NCBI RefSeq assembly: GCF_024256385.1
Contig: NZ_JAMLFW010000001.1
Span: 3,472,001-3,536,000 of the forward strand
Length of the DNA: 64,000 nucleotides
Direction: 5' to 3'
DNA from: Anatilimnocola floriformis
GTDB taxonomy: Bacteria; Planctomycetota; Planctomycetia; Pirellulales; Pirellulaceae
The notes under the pieces are model-generated. The model saw only the letters and a program-made list of their open reading frames with translations, ran no database searches and was not told where the DNA came from. Position numbers and translations under genes: made by a program. Of this stretch, positions 1 through 9,126 are shown piece after piece (the first letter of the stretch is position 1; the number at the start of each line of letters is the position of its first letter).

Positions 1-687
1 GTCTATTCTCGGTTCGCCGCGCGTACGCTCGTTGGGCCGAAGCCTGAAATCGTTTCGACGCTTCGGCCGAGTGCCGCCGATCCCTGGGTCATGCAGAGGC
101 GGATTCGCGGCCGGGAGTTTTCGACTTATAGTGTGGCCCACAATGGCGTTTTGCGCGCGCATGCTTGCTACTATTCCAAATACCAGGTGGGGATTGGTTC
201 CGGGATTTACTTCATGGCGGTCGACGATGAACGCATCCGCTCGTTCGTCCAAGAGCTTGTTGCGCGACTGCATTTTACTGGGCAACTCGGCTTCGACCTG
301 ATCCAGTCCGATGACGGCAAACTCTACGTGCTGGAATGCAATCCGCGGGCAACCAGCGGCCTGCACTTGCTCAAGTCGCTACCACTTGCCGAAGCGTTCC
401 TGCATCAGAGCGGGGCACTGTTGGAACCTCAATCGCCGCCGCCCTCGATGCTCGCAGCCATCGTGCTTCTCTTTTCACTTCCCCAAGCGATCGCCAAAAG
501 AAAGTTGGCAACGCTGGTCGCGGACATGCGAGAAGCCAGGGATGTGATGTTTGCTTGGAATGATCTCGGCCCGAGTCTTCTTTCCCCGATCTCTCTGCTG
601 GAGGTGATGGCGACCGCACTTCGCCGCAGAAAGCCACTCACGAGGGCTGCCACCTTCGATATCGAATGGAATGGGGAACCAATCTGA
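1..687 (+). CDS. ATP-grasp ligase, C-terminal part (5' end outside window)
   Basis: The frame is open from the first base, so the gene starts upstream of the window; 228 residues are visible. The segment carries an RREFSTYS-like strand (here GREFSTYS) and the typical ATP-grasp metal-binding end FDLIQSDDGKLYVLECNPR, in which the acidic residue plus E-x-N-P-R coordinate Mg-ATP. ATP-grasp enzymes join a carboxylate to an amine or thiol through an acyl-phosphate. After this core, about 110 residues form an accessory C-terminus. The stop codon overlaps the ATG of the next gene (TGATG at 685-689), so the two are probably translationally coupled. The substrate cannot be told; the partner genes (acyltransferase, Rieske oxygenase) suggest a small-molecule pathway rather than purine or cell-wall synthesis. 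Confidence 0.8.
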   Translation, partial: VYSRFAARTLVGPKPEIVSTLRPSAADPWVMQRRIRGREFSTYSVAHNGVLRAHACYYSKYQVGIGSGIYFMAVDDERIRSFVQELVARLHFTGQLGFDLIQSDDGKLYVLECNPRATSGLHLLKSLPLAEAFLHQSGALLEPQSPPPSMLAAIVLLFSLPQAIAKRKLATLVADMREARDVMFAWNDLGPSLLSPISLLEVMATALRRRKPLTRAATFDIEWNGEPI

Positions 688-1829
688 TGGCCGGTGCCGT
701 CACTTTGATCGACGAGCCTTTGCAGGTCGCCCCCGAGGAATTGCTGGCAAGCGGCTGCGATGCCGACTGGATTGAGCTGCTAACGTCTCGTCCGGCTAAC
801 TCATTGGTTCGCAACTTGGAAACTCGTTGGGCCGTGTTGCGCGTTGACGATGCTCTGATGCCGGTCACGATCAACGAACTGGAGTACGACAATTCCTACG
901 TCTGTTCTCCGTATGGTGGGTGTGTGCTCTATCCGCAGTCCGAGGTGAAGAAGGTTGACAACTTCTTCGTGCGGGGGCTCGTGCGCGGCTTGACATTTTC
1001 GCTCGCACCCCTGCTGCGAGCCACACAGATCAACCGAATTGTGTGTGTCAACAATTGGCTGCTGTCGACAAATCTTTACCCGCCGTTTGACTGTGGACAT
1101 GTTTCTGACCTGACGCAGATGCTTTCAGAGCGTTTTCCGAGCCACGCGATCACCTGGCGATCACTGAACGACGTCACCAATCCCGACCTGCTGCAAAGGC
1201 TCGTAGCCGAGGGCTATCTCCTCGTTCCCAGCCGCCAGGTCTATTTCTTCGACGGCGAGGATGGAGCTTTTCTGCGGAAATCAAACAATGTTTGGGATCG
1301 CGAACAGCTGCGCAATTCTGGCTTGCAAATCGTGACACACGACGAGTTGCAGGCCAGTGATGCGCCGAGGATTGAGCAGTTGTATCGCTGGCTGTACGTC
1401 GATAAGTACTCTCCACAGAACCCTCAGTTCACAGCAGAGCTCATCAACGAGTTTCGCGCACGTCAGTTGCTCACGATGTGGGGACTGCGAGATTCGTCGG
1501 GTGAGTTGGTCGGAGTGGCTGGAGCATTCGAACGTAACGGCGTGATGACGGTTCCGCTGGTCGGGTACGATACGTCCCTGCCGCAAAACCTGGGGCTCTA
1601 TCGCAGTTTGATGTCCATCGTTCTCCACGAAGCCGTTCGGCGAAAGGTGAAATTGAATTTAAGCAGCGGAGCGGCGCACTTCAAACGCTTGCGTGGCGGC
1701 GAGCCGTGCATCGAATACACGGCCGTGTACTGCCGGCATCTGTCCTTTGCCAGCCGCTTAGCGTGGAGATCGCTAGCCGCCCTGATGCAGAAGGTGGGAG
1801 TTCCGATTCTGCGAAAGTACCAACTATGA
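687..1829 (+). CDS. GNAT-like acyltransferase
   Basis: Protein of 380 residues. The C-terminal half (about residues 240-370) reads like a GNAT/FemAB fold: a central strand LVGVAGAFERNG, a following VGYDTSLPQN stretch and a helix LYRSLMSIVLHEAV, typical of acyl-CoA or aminoacyl transfer domains. The N-terminal 200 residues have no motif I recognise. I chose the ATG at 687 because it overlaps the stop of the ATP-grasp gene and has GGGGA about nine bases upstream; an in-frame ATG at 666 would add seven residues. The end overlaps the next gene by ATGA. Likely role: acylation step in the same pathway as the ATP-grasp and Rieske proteins (inference from coupling). Confidence 0.7.
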   Translation: MAGAVTLIDEPLQVAPEELLASGCDADWIELLTSRPANSLVRNLETRWAVLRVDDALMPVTINELEYDNSYVCSPYGGCVLYPQSEVKKVDNFFVRGLVRGLTFSLAPLLRATQINRIVCVNNWLLSTNLYPPFDCGHVSDLTQMLSERFPSHAITWRSLNDVTNPDLLQRLVAEGYLLVPSRQVYFFDGEDGAFLRKSNNVWDREQLRNSGLQIVTHDELQASDAPRIEQLYRWLYVDKYSPQNPQFTAELINEFRARQLLTMWGLRDSSGELVGVAGAFERNGVMTVPLVGYDTSLPQNLGLYRSLMSIVLHEAVRRKVKLNLSSGAAHFKRLRGGEPCIEYTAVYCRHLSFASRLAWRSLAALMQKVGVPILRKYQL

Positions 1830-2836
1830 CCACATTGGCCGACCGCCTTGGCCAGCATTGGCTCGTCTGCTGCGAAGCAGCGCAGCTCGGCAGAAAGCCC
1901 TTGTCTGTGAACGTGTTGGGCACGCCGCTGGTTGTCTTTCGTTCGTCGACGGGGATCATCGTCGCCGAAGATCGCTGTCCACATCGCAACGCTCCGTTGT
2001 CACTCGGCCAGATCGAGCGTGGCGAACTCACCTGCCCGTATCATGGCTGGCGTTTCGGAGAAGCGGGACGATGCGTGGCAGCGCCAGGAATTTGTGCGGA
2101 TCCACCCAACGTCACTCTCCGTTGTTGGCAGGCTGACGAGTTCGATGGCTGGGTCTGGGTCGCGGCACCTACGTTGACTTCTGCCCGAAGAATGTATCGT
2201 TCGAAGCTGGCGGAGAACGCCGATTATGAGAACTTCAACATGACGGCAGCGCTTGATTCGACGCTGCCAGACGCCATCGAAAACCTGCTCGACGCGACTC
2301 ACACTCCCTTCGTGCATGCGGGGCTCATTCGCAGTGCCAAAGCGAAGCAATCATTCACCGCCGTCGTGCGCCGATCGAACGATCTGGTCGAAGCAGAGTA
2401 CCGCGGAGAGAAGCGGCAACATGGTTTGATCTCGCGTCTCTTCGAGCCCGAACGTGAGGTTAGCTTCGGCAGGTTTATACCTCCATTCACGGCCGAGCTT
2501 GAGTATCGATCACCAGCGCGAACCGAATTGCTCGTCGTTTCCCATTTCACTCCGGCTGACACGGGCAAAACGAATGTGTTCGTGAAGGTCTACTTACCGA
2601 AGGGCCGGCTTCCATCCTGGCTGCGATTGGCAATTGCGAGGTTATTCTTCTGCCGAGTGCTAAAGCAAGACAGCGAAATACTCGCCAGCCAAAGTCGGAA
2701 CATCGCGCGATTCGGAAAACAGGCGTATACTTTTTGGCAGGCCGACCTGCTAAGACCATGGATCGACGCCTGGCTGCGAGATGGTGAATTCCCCGCGCAG
2801 GCCGCTGGTCCCGAGACCGTATGCTTTGAGCTGTAG
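1826..2836 (+). CDS. Rieske [2Fe-2S] non-heme iron oxygenase, alpha-subunit type
   Basis: Protein of 336 residues. The Rieske cluster site is complete: C51-x-H53 and C70-x-x-H73. Around residues 151-165 the LLDATHTPFVH motif supplies the D/H/H ligands of the mononuclear iron of ring-hydroxylating oxygenases. These enzymes use electrons from a reductase to hydroxylate, demethylate or desaturate organic substrates; no reductase or ferredoxin gene is adjacent. The ATG at 1826 overlaps the preceding stop (ATGA); an upstream in-frame ATG at 1706 lies inside the acyltransferase gene and is unlikely. Third gene of a coupled operon. Cytoplasmic; no signal peptide or membrane segment seen. Confidence 0.9.
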   Translation: MTTLADRLGQHWLVCCEAAQLGRKPLSVNVLGTPLVVFRSSTGIIVAEDRCPHRNAPLSLGQIERGELTCPYHGWRFGEAGRCVAAPGICADPPNVTLRCWQADEFDGWVWVAAPTLTSARRMYRSKLAENADYENFNMTAALDSTLPDAIENLLDATHTPFVHAGLIRSAKAKQSFTAVVRRSNDLVEAEYRGEKRQHGLISRLFEPEREVSFGRFIPPFTAELEYRSPARTELLVVSHFTPADTGKTNVFVKVYLPKGRLPSWLRLAIARLFFCRVLKQDSEILASQSRNIARFGKQAYTFWQADLLRPWIDAWLRDGEFPAQAAGPETVCFEL

Positions 2837-2869
2837 GTCGAATGCTGGCAGTCTTTTAAGGAGTTGCAG

Positions 2870-3529
2870 ATGCCGATGGTGACCACTTTGATGCGAACTA
2901 TTGTAGTGCTGATTGCCCTGGCGGCTTCGTTGGCGAGTGCGGGGCAGAATGAGCCGGCCAAAGAGCCGGAAAAGGTCGCGACGGGCGGTGCGCGGGCGGA
3001 AGCAATTCACGATCAACTGCGAGCCGTTCGCGAAGAGTTTCTCACGGCGTTTGGTAAGCAAGATTTCGATGCTCTCGTGGCGTTGCTCGACGAGAATGTT
3101 GTGTTGACAGCGCAGGATGGCAAGGAGTTGAAATCCATCCGCAGCAAGCAAGGTGTGCGCGAATATCTCGATCGCATGTTGGTCGGGCCCAAACGTGGCA
3201 TCGAAAGCATGACGATCAAGCCGACCGTCGACGAACTGTCTGCCCTGCACAACGGCGACACGGCAGTCGCGACGGGAAGTTCGCTCGACCACTACAAACT
3301 GAGCGATGGCAACGAATTCGACCTGAAGACGCGCTGGAGCGTGACGCTGATCGACAAGAATGGCAAATGGCTTATCGCCAATCTGCACGTTTCGACCAGC
3401 TTGTTCGACAATCCCGTGATTTCGGCAGTATCGCGTGCTGCCACTTGGGCCGCCATTGGAATTGGCGCAGTCGCACTGCTGGTGGGCTTTGGCGGCGGAA
3501 TGCTCATGTGCCGGAATCGTTCGCTATAA
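2870..3529 (+). CDS. Exported NTF2/SnoaL-like protein with C-terminal membrane anchor
   Basis: Protein of 219 residues. Order: N-terminal signal-like helix (residues about 5-25, ending LASAGQ), an NTF2-like domain (about 45-175; helix AVREEFLTAFGKQDFDALVALL followed by sheet strands ending WSVTLIDKNGKWLIANLHVS) and a C-terminal transmembrane helix (about 190-212) with a short basic tail. The NTF2 fold suits ketosteroid-isomerase-like or DUF4440-like functions, but no catalytic residue can be assigned. An AAGGAG at 2858-2863 places the start at ATG 2870 (a TTG at 2864 would leave no spacing). It follows the Rieske gene by 33 bp and may be its operon partner or an independent unit. Confidence 0.75.
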   Translation: MPMVTTLMRTIVVLIALAASLASAGQNEPAKEPEKVATGGARAEAIHDQLRAVREEFLTAFGKQDFDALVALLDENVVLTAQDGKELKSIRSKQGVREYLDRMLVGPKRGIESMTIKPTVDELSALHNGDTAVATGSSLDHYKLSDGNEFDLKTRWSVTLIDKNGKWLIANLHVSTSLFDNPVISAVSRAATWAAIGIGAVALLVGFGGGMLMCRNRSL

Positions 3530-3687
3530 CGGAATATGGGTGCGCATCCGCTGCGGACATGAATGCGAGCGCTGTCGTGCGTCATCGGAATTCAAGACAG
3601 ACCGAATAGAATGCTTCGGTTTGACACGCCGAAGGCGTCTCGTCGATTCGCAAGGCCCCGCGACCCAATGAGTCTTTAGTTTGCCAT

Positions 3688-6600
3688 TTACGGCACTTGC
3701 TCGGCAGACATCGCCACGAGGCAGCAGCCGCTGGCTGAACTCGGTATGTTTGCGAATTCAACAGATTGAATCTGCTTGTTCGGATAGGGATTGACCCAAG
3801 TAAACCGATTAAGGACGAGCTTACAGCCTGAGGCGTCGGCCTGCGGATTAGTGCCTTCCCATGCAGTTTCGGCATAAGGAAGCGGATGACGAGTATTTGT
3901 TTTGTGCACCCACCAATCCGAAATATTGAGTCCGTAGACGATGGGTACGATCAACTCTGATTCGTCGGTGTATCGCACCAAGTAACGACCGACGACCAGG
4001 CCTTCGTGACTTCCCGCCCAAGTGGAATGCAGGAAATGAATTCGGTGGGCATGCAGGTCGAGAGGGATCGCCTTCGTCGATTTGTTCACTTTGACATCCC
4101 AGCCGCCGGCCAGATGGACATAGCGGCTGCCGATAATGAACTGGCAACCGTTGCAGCTAAAGGATCCTTGAGGAACTGCTTCGAGGTGATTTTCGCCGGT
4201 GCCGATGCGGGTCTTCAGCAATTCGTTGGCGAACGGTGAAAGATCGATTGGAATGAATTCGCCTTCACCGGGGCCTGCTGCAGATTGTTGCTGATACATG
4301 CCGCTGACCGTAGCCAGAGCTAGATGATACTTCCAGGGCGGATTCCGTACTTGCAATGACCGCAGCGATTCGGCTGCAACCAGTTGTCGTACTTCGGCAA
4401 ACTCGAGTGTGTTATTCCAGCCAGGATCGATCAGGCTCAGAGACTGAGAGACAATTCTGGTCAGGTGTTCGTCGCTGGTGAGACCGCGAACCAACTCTGG
4501 GATCGCTTCTCGGGCGGTAGGGCCAATACGTCCTAGGGTCTGCGCGAGAGTGTAACGCTCGTCTGCTCTGCCGCGGAATGATTCGAGCAAAATGGGAACG
4601 GCGGGCTGCGCTTTTGCCCGCAAATGCCCGAGAACCCGGAAGGCGCGCTGCATGGCTTCTCTTTCTGCCTGCGTCATTTTTTGCGATTTGCCAGTCAAGC
4701 GGCCGAACGCTTCGGAAACCATGCCAGGGGGTGGCGGAATCTCCTTGAGGCATTGCGCCAGAATTTGTTCGGCGACTGCGTTTTGCTCTTCCAATGCCTT
4801 GCCAACCTGCGCGGAGGGCGCTCCCCACGGATCCAACTTATTGACCGTGTTCCAAAGCAACTCGCGGTCGGTCGCACTCAAATCGTTGCCGACGACGCGC
4901 GAGAGCAACGTGGGAAGCGCATCTGCGCCGTCGGGGCCGAAGTTGCCCAGGATCGGCGCAGCCGTTCGCCAGCGACTGCGCTCGGCGAGGCATGTGCGCA
5001 GTGCCGGCAAGACGCTGGCGGGCGTTATTCCGAAGGCTGGCAAATTGCTGAAGTAATGCAATCCGAAAATTGCCGGCGACTCGGTTGGCCGTTCGGCGAG
5101 ATCGCGGCACCATTGTTCGACTTGTTTCTGCACCGTTGGATTCGCCATCAATTTCGCGTCTTCGCGAATCGCGGCATGAAAGTACCGCGTGCGCAGCTTT
5201 TCGTCCGCAGTGGCCAATCGTTCCAACGTGGCAGGGAGCGCGGCGACGCCGATTTTGGCGAGCGCGTCTTCGGCGGAAGAAGCAACGTAATCGTCGTAAT
5301 TCGCCGATCCTTGGGAGATGTAAGAATCGAGTAGCGCTTTCAAGACCGCGGGAGTGGCGAGTTCCATTTCGCCGATGAGATGAGCGGCCGAGCGTCGCTG
5401 TTCGCGCATGGCTTCTCGCTTATCACCTACCGAGTTGGTCCCCTGAAAACGGTCTATCAAGACTTGTTGTGCGTTCTGCGAAAGCTCGTCGCACAAGTGC
5501 AGCGCGCTTGCCGCGCGAGCCCATTCTGCGGAAGCTACGCCCTGCTCAAGCTCGGCCTGCCATTGCTTGCACGCGGCGGAGGTTGCGCTGGCTTCACGCC
5601 AGGCACGGTCTTGATGATCGAGTAGTTGCACCAGATCCTTGCGGGCTGGGGAGCGCGGCAAGGTAAGCAATGGCAACAGATTTTCGAGGTCGAGCGCATC
5701 ACCAACTTCTGCGCGCAATTCAACTACCGACAGCGGGGATTGGTGCGCACTGAACAATACGCTTTGCATGGTCGCTCGTGAGAGTTCGCCCAATGCACCG
5801 GGCTCGCGGGCTGCTTTCGTCAGCACTGGCAAGAATCGAGCACCTCGCCAACCGAGCGCGGCTATGATTTTGTGAGAGGCACTGCGGGCATACAAATTGT
5901 CTGCATCTATCCCCGTCGACAGGTCGTCGAACAGCTCCGTTTCGTTGTCGAGAATGAGCGGCAAGTTGCACACTGATACCAAAATTGTGTTGTAGTTGCC
6001 GTTGTAGTAGCTATCGCTGCGACTGAGGGCGTGCAGAAATGCGGTAATAGCACTGCTGAGGTGTGCGCGAATCGATGGATCCTCACGCCACAGGGGATTC
6101 AGCGAGTCCAGCGACTTGCAGGCCACTTCACCAACGCTCACAGGGCCCGCGGTGGGTTGGCCTCGCACCAGTTCATAGATTGGCCTTTGCGCCAAGACGC
6201 TCTCAACGGAATTGATCCGCTTGAGCAGCTCAACCTGTGCCGCACGGTTCTCAGTGCCAATTTTGCCGAGCAGCCAACATAGATTTGCGACGCGAAGCGG
6301 CGGCTGATCCTGTTGAAGAGCGATGAGCACCGACGGAACAAGTTCGCGAACGAACGGGGATAGCTGCCATTCTTTTTCCAATTGAACTAGGGCTTCCAAC
6401 GCTCGTTCGTCGGGAAGGACTTGGATCAGGCCGACAATTGCCGCCTCACGGTCTGCGTCAGACAAGCTCTTAAGGGCGAGGGCAAAATCGTGTGCGCCGA
6501 TTGGCTTTCCGGTTGGCCTTTGCGACTGTTCACGGGCCTTTAATTGGGCGTCGTTCATCACGCCAAACTCAACGGGATAGCTCGCGATGACCTCGCTCAG

Positions 6601-9126
6601 CAATCGCTTCGCTTCCGCCGTTTGTAGCCAGTTTAGATCAATCGCGGCCAGACCGGCGGCCCCAACCATCCGTGGTAAATCACCTTCTGCCAACATCTTT
6701 TCTAAAGCGGGCCGAGCTTGTTTCGCGCGCGGGCCAAGCAATTTCAAGATGTCATATGCGGCCCATAACGGCTCGTATCTTTGATTTGGTGACTGACGCC
6801 CCTGCAATCGCATACCGGCCAATAACTGGGACTGCTGTTCGAGATGTGACGCCAGGAGCGGCACGGCAGCTTCCGCTTCCTTAGCTGACAACCACTGGGG
6901 ATCGATGCTGAGCAGCAGATCATCTACTGATTTAGCACGGGCCTGCAGACCTTCACGTGTTTCCGTGAACGTTATGCCTTTGAGAGCAAACACAGGTCCG
7001 ATTGCCTCGCGCGCTTCCGGCGAACTTCGCCATTTCGGATCGATGGAGTTCAATATCTGGAGAAGCCGCTCTCCATTGTTCGGCCCGGCCTCTGCGTAAG
7101 CCACAATCAATTTAGGAATCGCTCGTCTTGCGCCCGGTGACTGCGACAGCTTTGGCTGAAGTTTCGCCAGCGTTAGACGTACGTTATCAACTGCCGAGTA
7201 GGACTGCCGCGGAAAATACTCATCCGCATGAGGTTCGCCATCGCGATTGTGGATTGTACGATCTATCGCGGTGCCTTCGATTTCCAGTAGCGCTCGAATG
7301 AGGTCATTGCTAGGATCGATTTTGGCTGCAGCGAAGATGGCTTTTTCATCGTGACGCCGAACGCTCACGGCTAAGAGGTCCGCATCGTTCATCAAGACAG
7401 CGTTTTCCAGACTCAACACCAAATCGGCTGGATGACGTGGCAGCTGCTCAGTTTTTCCCAACAGAGCGGTTGCCACATGGTAATAACCCAGTCGCAAGGC
7501 AATCTGGCATTGAATGCGAGTGAGCGTTGAATTCCAGGCTTTGTTCTGGGCTTGGCGAAACGCGAAGTGCGGCCGGCGCGACTCGGGGAGGCAAACTTCC
7601 TTCAGGGCAACCTCGGGGCCCCGCGCGCGCAACGTTGCAAGTGCTCTCCCCACCGCGAACTCTTCGTAGTGAGGCTGAAAGTAATCTCGGCGGGCAAAGA
7701 ACGCGCGGCTAGACTCGGCATCTGCTACGGTGACTTGTTCCGTGAGGATTCGGCTCCAAGCCTGCTGAGCTCGCCAGCGTTCCCAGCCGATGGCTAACAC
7801 CAACAGCAAGAGTGCTGCCACCGCTGTGACGAATGGTCGGCGGTTGCGCCTCGCCCACAACAACGGCTTACGCCAGAAGGCGTCTGGCCGAGCCTCGACC
7901 GCGTGGCCGCTCAAAAAGCGTCGCAGATCGGCGATCAACGTTTGTGTTGGTAATCGCCCGCGATAACGATTATAGGGATCGGGCGCGAGGGCCCTTTGGC
8001 AGATCGCTTCGAGGTCGCGATCGATGCGGCGATTCCATTCGCGCGGCGGTCGAAACTTTCCTTTGGCGATCAACCCCCAGAGCGCGAAGTCGTTGTCAGC
8101 TTGATAGAGCGGTTGGCCGGTCAACATCACGTAGAGCAGGACACCGATGCCGTAAACGTCGATTCGATGGTCGATCGCCGAGCTAAAGCCAGGCCTTCGT
8201 TCGGGCGCTGTGAAGGAGGTGAGATTTCGCGGCAAGATGTCGGCCGCCTGAAATCCGGTCAATCGCAAACGGCCATCGCGACCGATAAAAATGTCTTCGG
8301 GCCGAAGGTTTCCATGCCGAACGCCAGCTTGATGGACCGCGAAAAGGGTCTCTGCGAGCTGGCGTGCATATTCCGCGGCGAGTCGATTATCGAGCGGCCC
8401 GCGCACAAGCTTGTCAGCGAGTGTTTCGCCATCGACACTGCCCAGCGCAAGATACGGCACGCCTTCCCATTCGCCGCTGCCGACCACCGGCAAGATGCCC
8501 GGATGATCGAGCTTGGCCGCTGTCTCGGCTTCTTGATGTAAGGCGGCCGCCAGTGCCTCCATTTTGGCAGGATCGGTTTCCAGCTTTGGCGACTTCAAGA
8601 TCACCATGCGATTGAGTTGCGTCTGCCGGGCCTTTCGCAGCAACCATGGACCGTCGTAGCCGATCTCGCTCAAGATTTCGAACTCACCGAACAACTCACG
8701 GGCCGTAGTCGGTGCCTTATCGACAATCGGCAAAGTCGCGGGCAATTCGACAAGTCCGAGCGTGGTTGCCGATTCCTTGCGAATTTTCACCAAGCGTTCG
8801 ATGACGGATTGATACTCAGGAAAGCGATCGATGTATTCGGTCGCAGCAAACTCCTTGCCGTGTCGAGCTCGCTCTTCCCACTCAATGGCGAGCAATTCTT
8901 GAAACGCAGCGAGGCGTTCTGGCGGGGAACATTTCGCTAACCAAGATTCCAAGCGGCAATTAAGATCGCGTCGCAGCTCTTGCTCGAATTCCGCGCACAG
9001 CCGATCGATGTGCAATGCCGTTTCGAGTCCCAACTGCGAAATGCGTTCGGCATCGACGGGAAGCGTCTTCTCATCACCGTGACTGCCCGGCTGCTCGAAC
9101 GGCAATGTTGGTTCGTTGGAGGTCAT
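3688..9126 (-). CDS. Giant membrane pseudokinase with long helical-repeat region
   Basis: Protein of 1812 residues; start at the ATG overlapping the upstream kinase stop (ATGA at 9123-9126). Residues about 145-410 form a protein-kinase-like domain: beta3 lysine K178 is kept, but the glycine loop is degenerate (IGYDGPW), the catalytic HRD is HGN (271-273) and DFG is TGF (290-292). Both catalytic aspartates are missing, so phosphotransfer is unlikely. A transmembrane helix follows at about 432-448. The remaining 1300 residues are alpha-helical and repetitive, with repeated E-A-I-P/A-V-P-x-L phrases like HEAT/ARM-type scaffolds, ending in a beta-rich C-terminal 180 residues. Probably a membrane scaffold partnered with the active kinase encoded just upstream. 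Confidence 0.85.
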   Translation of the reverse strand: MTSNEPTLPFEQPGSHGDEKTLPVDAERISQLGLETALHIDRLCAEFEQELRRDLNCRLESWLAKCSPPERLAAFQELLAIEWEERARHGKEFAATEYIDRFPEYQSVIERLVKIRKESATTLGLVELPATLPIVDKAPTTARELFGEFEILSEIGYDGPWLLRKARQTQLNRMVILKSPKLETDPAKMEALAAALHQEAETAAKLDHPGILPVVGSGEWEGVPYLALGSVDGETLADKLVRGPLDNRLAAEYARQLAETLFAVHQAGVRHGNLRPEDIFIGRDGRLRLTGFQAADILPRNLTSFTAPERRPGFSSAIDHRIDVYGIGVLLYVMLTGQPLYQADNDFALWGLIAKGKFRPPREWNRRIDRDLEAICQRALAPDPYNRYRGRLPTQTLIADLRRFLSGHAVEARPDAFWRKPLLWARRNRRPFVTAVAALLLLVLAIGWERWRAQQAWSRILTEQVTVADAESSRAFFARRDYFQPHYEEFAVGRALATLRARGPEVALKEVCLPESRRPHFAFRQAQNKAWNSTLTRIQCQIALRLGYYHVATALLGKTEQLPRHPADLVLSLENAVLMNDADLLAVSVRRHDEKAIFAAAKIDPSNDLIRALLEIEGTAIDRTIHNRDGEPHADEYFPRQSYSAVDNVRLTLAKLQPKLSQSPGARRAIPKLIVAYAEAGPNNGERLLQILNSIDPKWRSSPEAREAIGPVFALKGITFTETREGLQARAKSVDDLLLSIDPQWLSAKEAEAAVPLLASHLEQQSQLLAGMRLQGRQSPNQRYEPLWAAYDILKLLGPRAKQARPALEKMLAEGDLPRMVGAAGLAAIDLNWLQTAEAKRLLSEVIASYPVEFGVMNDAQLKAREQSQRPTGKPIGAHDFALALKSLSDADREAAIVGLIQVLPDERALEALVQLEKEWQLSPFVRELVPSVLIALQQDQPPLRVANLCWLLGKIGTENRAAQVELLKRINSVESVLAQRPIYELVRGQPTAGPVSVGEVACKSLDSLNPLWREDPSIRAHLSSAITAFLHALSRSDSYYNGNYNTILVSVCNLPLILDNETELFDDLSTGIDADNLYARSASHKIIAALGWRGARFLPVLTKAAREPGALGELSRATMQSVLFSAHQSPLSVVELRAEVGDALDLENLLPLLTLPRSPARKDLVQLLDHQDRAWREASATSAACKQWQAELEQGVASAEWARAASALHLCDELSQNAQQVLIDRFQGTNSVGDKREAMREQRRSAAHLIGEMELATPAVLKALLDSYISQGSANYDDYVASSAEDALAKIGVAALPATLERLATADEKLRTRYFHAAIREDAKLMANPTVQKQVEQWCRDLAERPTESPAIFGLHYFSNLPAFGITPASVLPALRTCLAERSRWRTAAPILGNFGPDGADALPTLLSRVVGNDLSATDRELLWNTVNKLDPWGAPSAQVGKALEEQNAVAEQILAQCLKEIPPPPGMVSEAFGRLTGKSQKMTQAEREAMQRAFRVLGHLRAKAQPAVPILLESFRGRADERYTLAQTLGRIGPTAREAIPELVRGLTSDEHLTRIVSQSLSLIDPGWNNTLEFAEVRQLVAAESLRSLQVRNPPWKYHLALATVSGMYQQQSAAGPGEGEFIPIDLSPFANELLKTRIGTGENHLEAVPQGSFSCNGCQFIIGSRYVHLAGGWDVKVNKSTKAIPLDLHAHRIHFLHSTWAGSHEGLVVGRYLVRYTDESELIVPIVYGLNISDWWVHKTNTRHPLPYAETAWEGTNPQADASGCKLVLNRFTWVNPYPNKQIQSVEFANIPSSASGCCLVAMSAEQVP

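Noticed and set aside
4624-5334. 236-residue plus-strand frame opposite the giant pseudokinase
   Set aside because: Antisense shadow in GC-rich DNA without start signal or domain.
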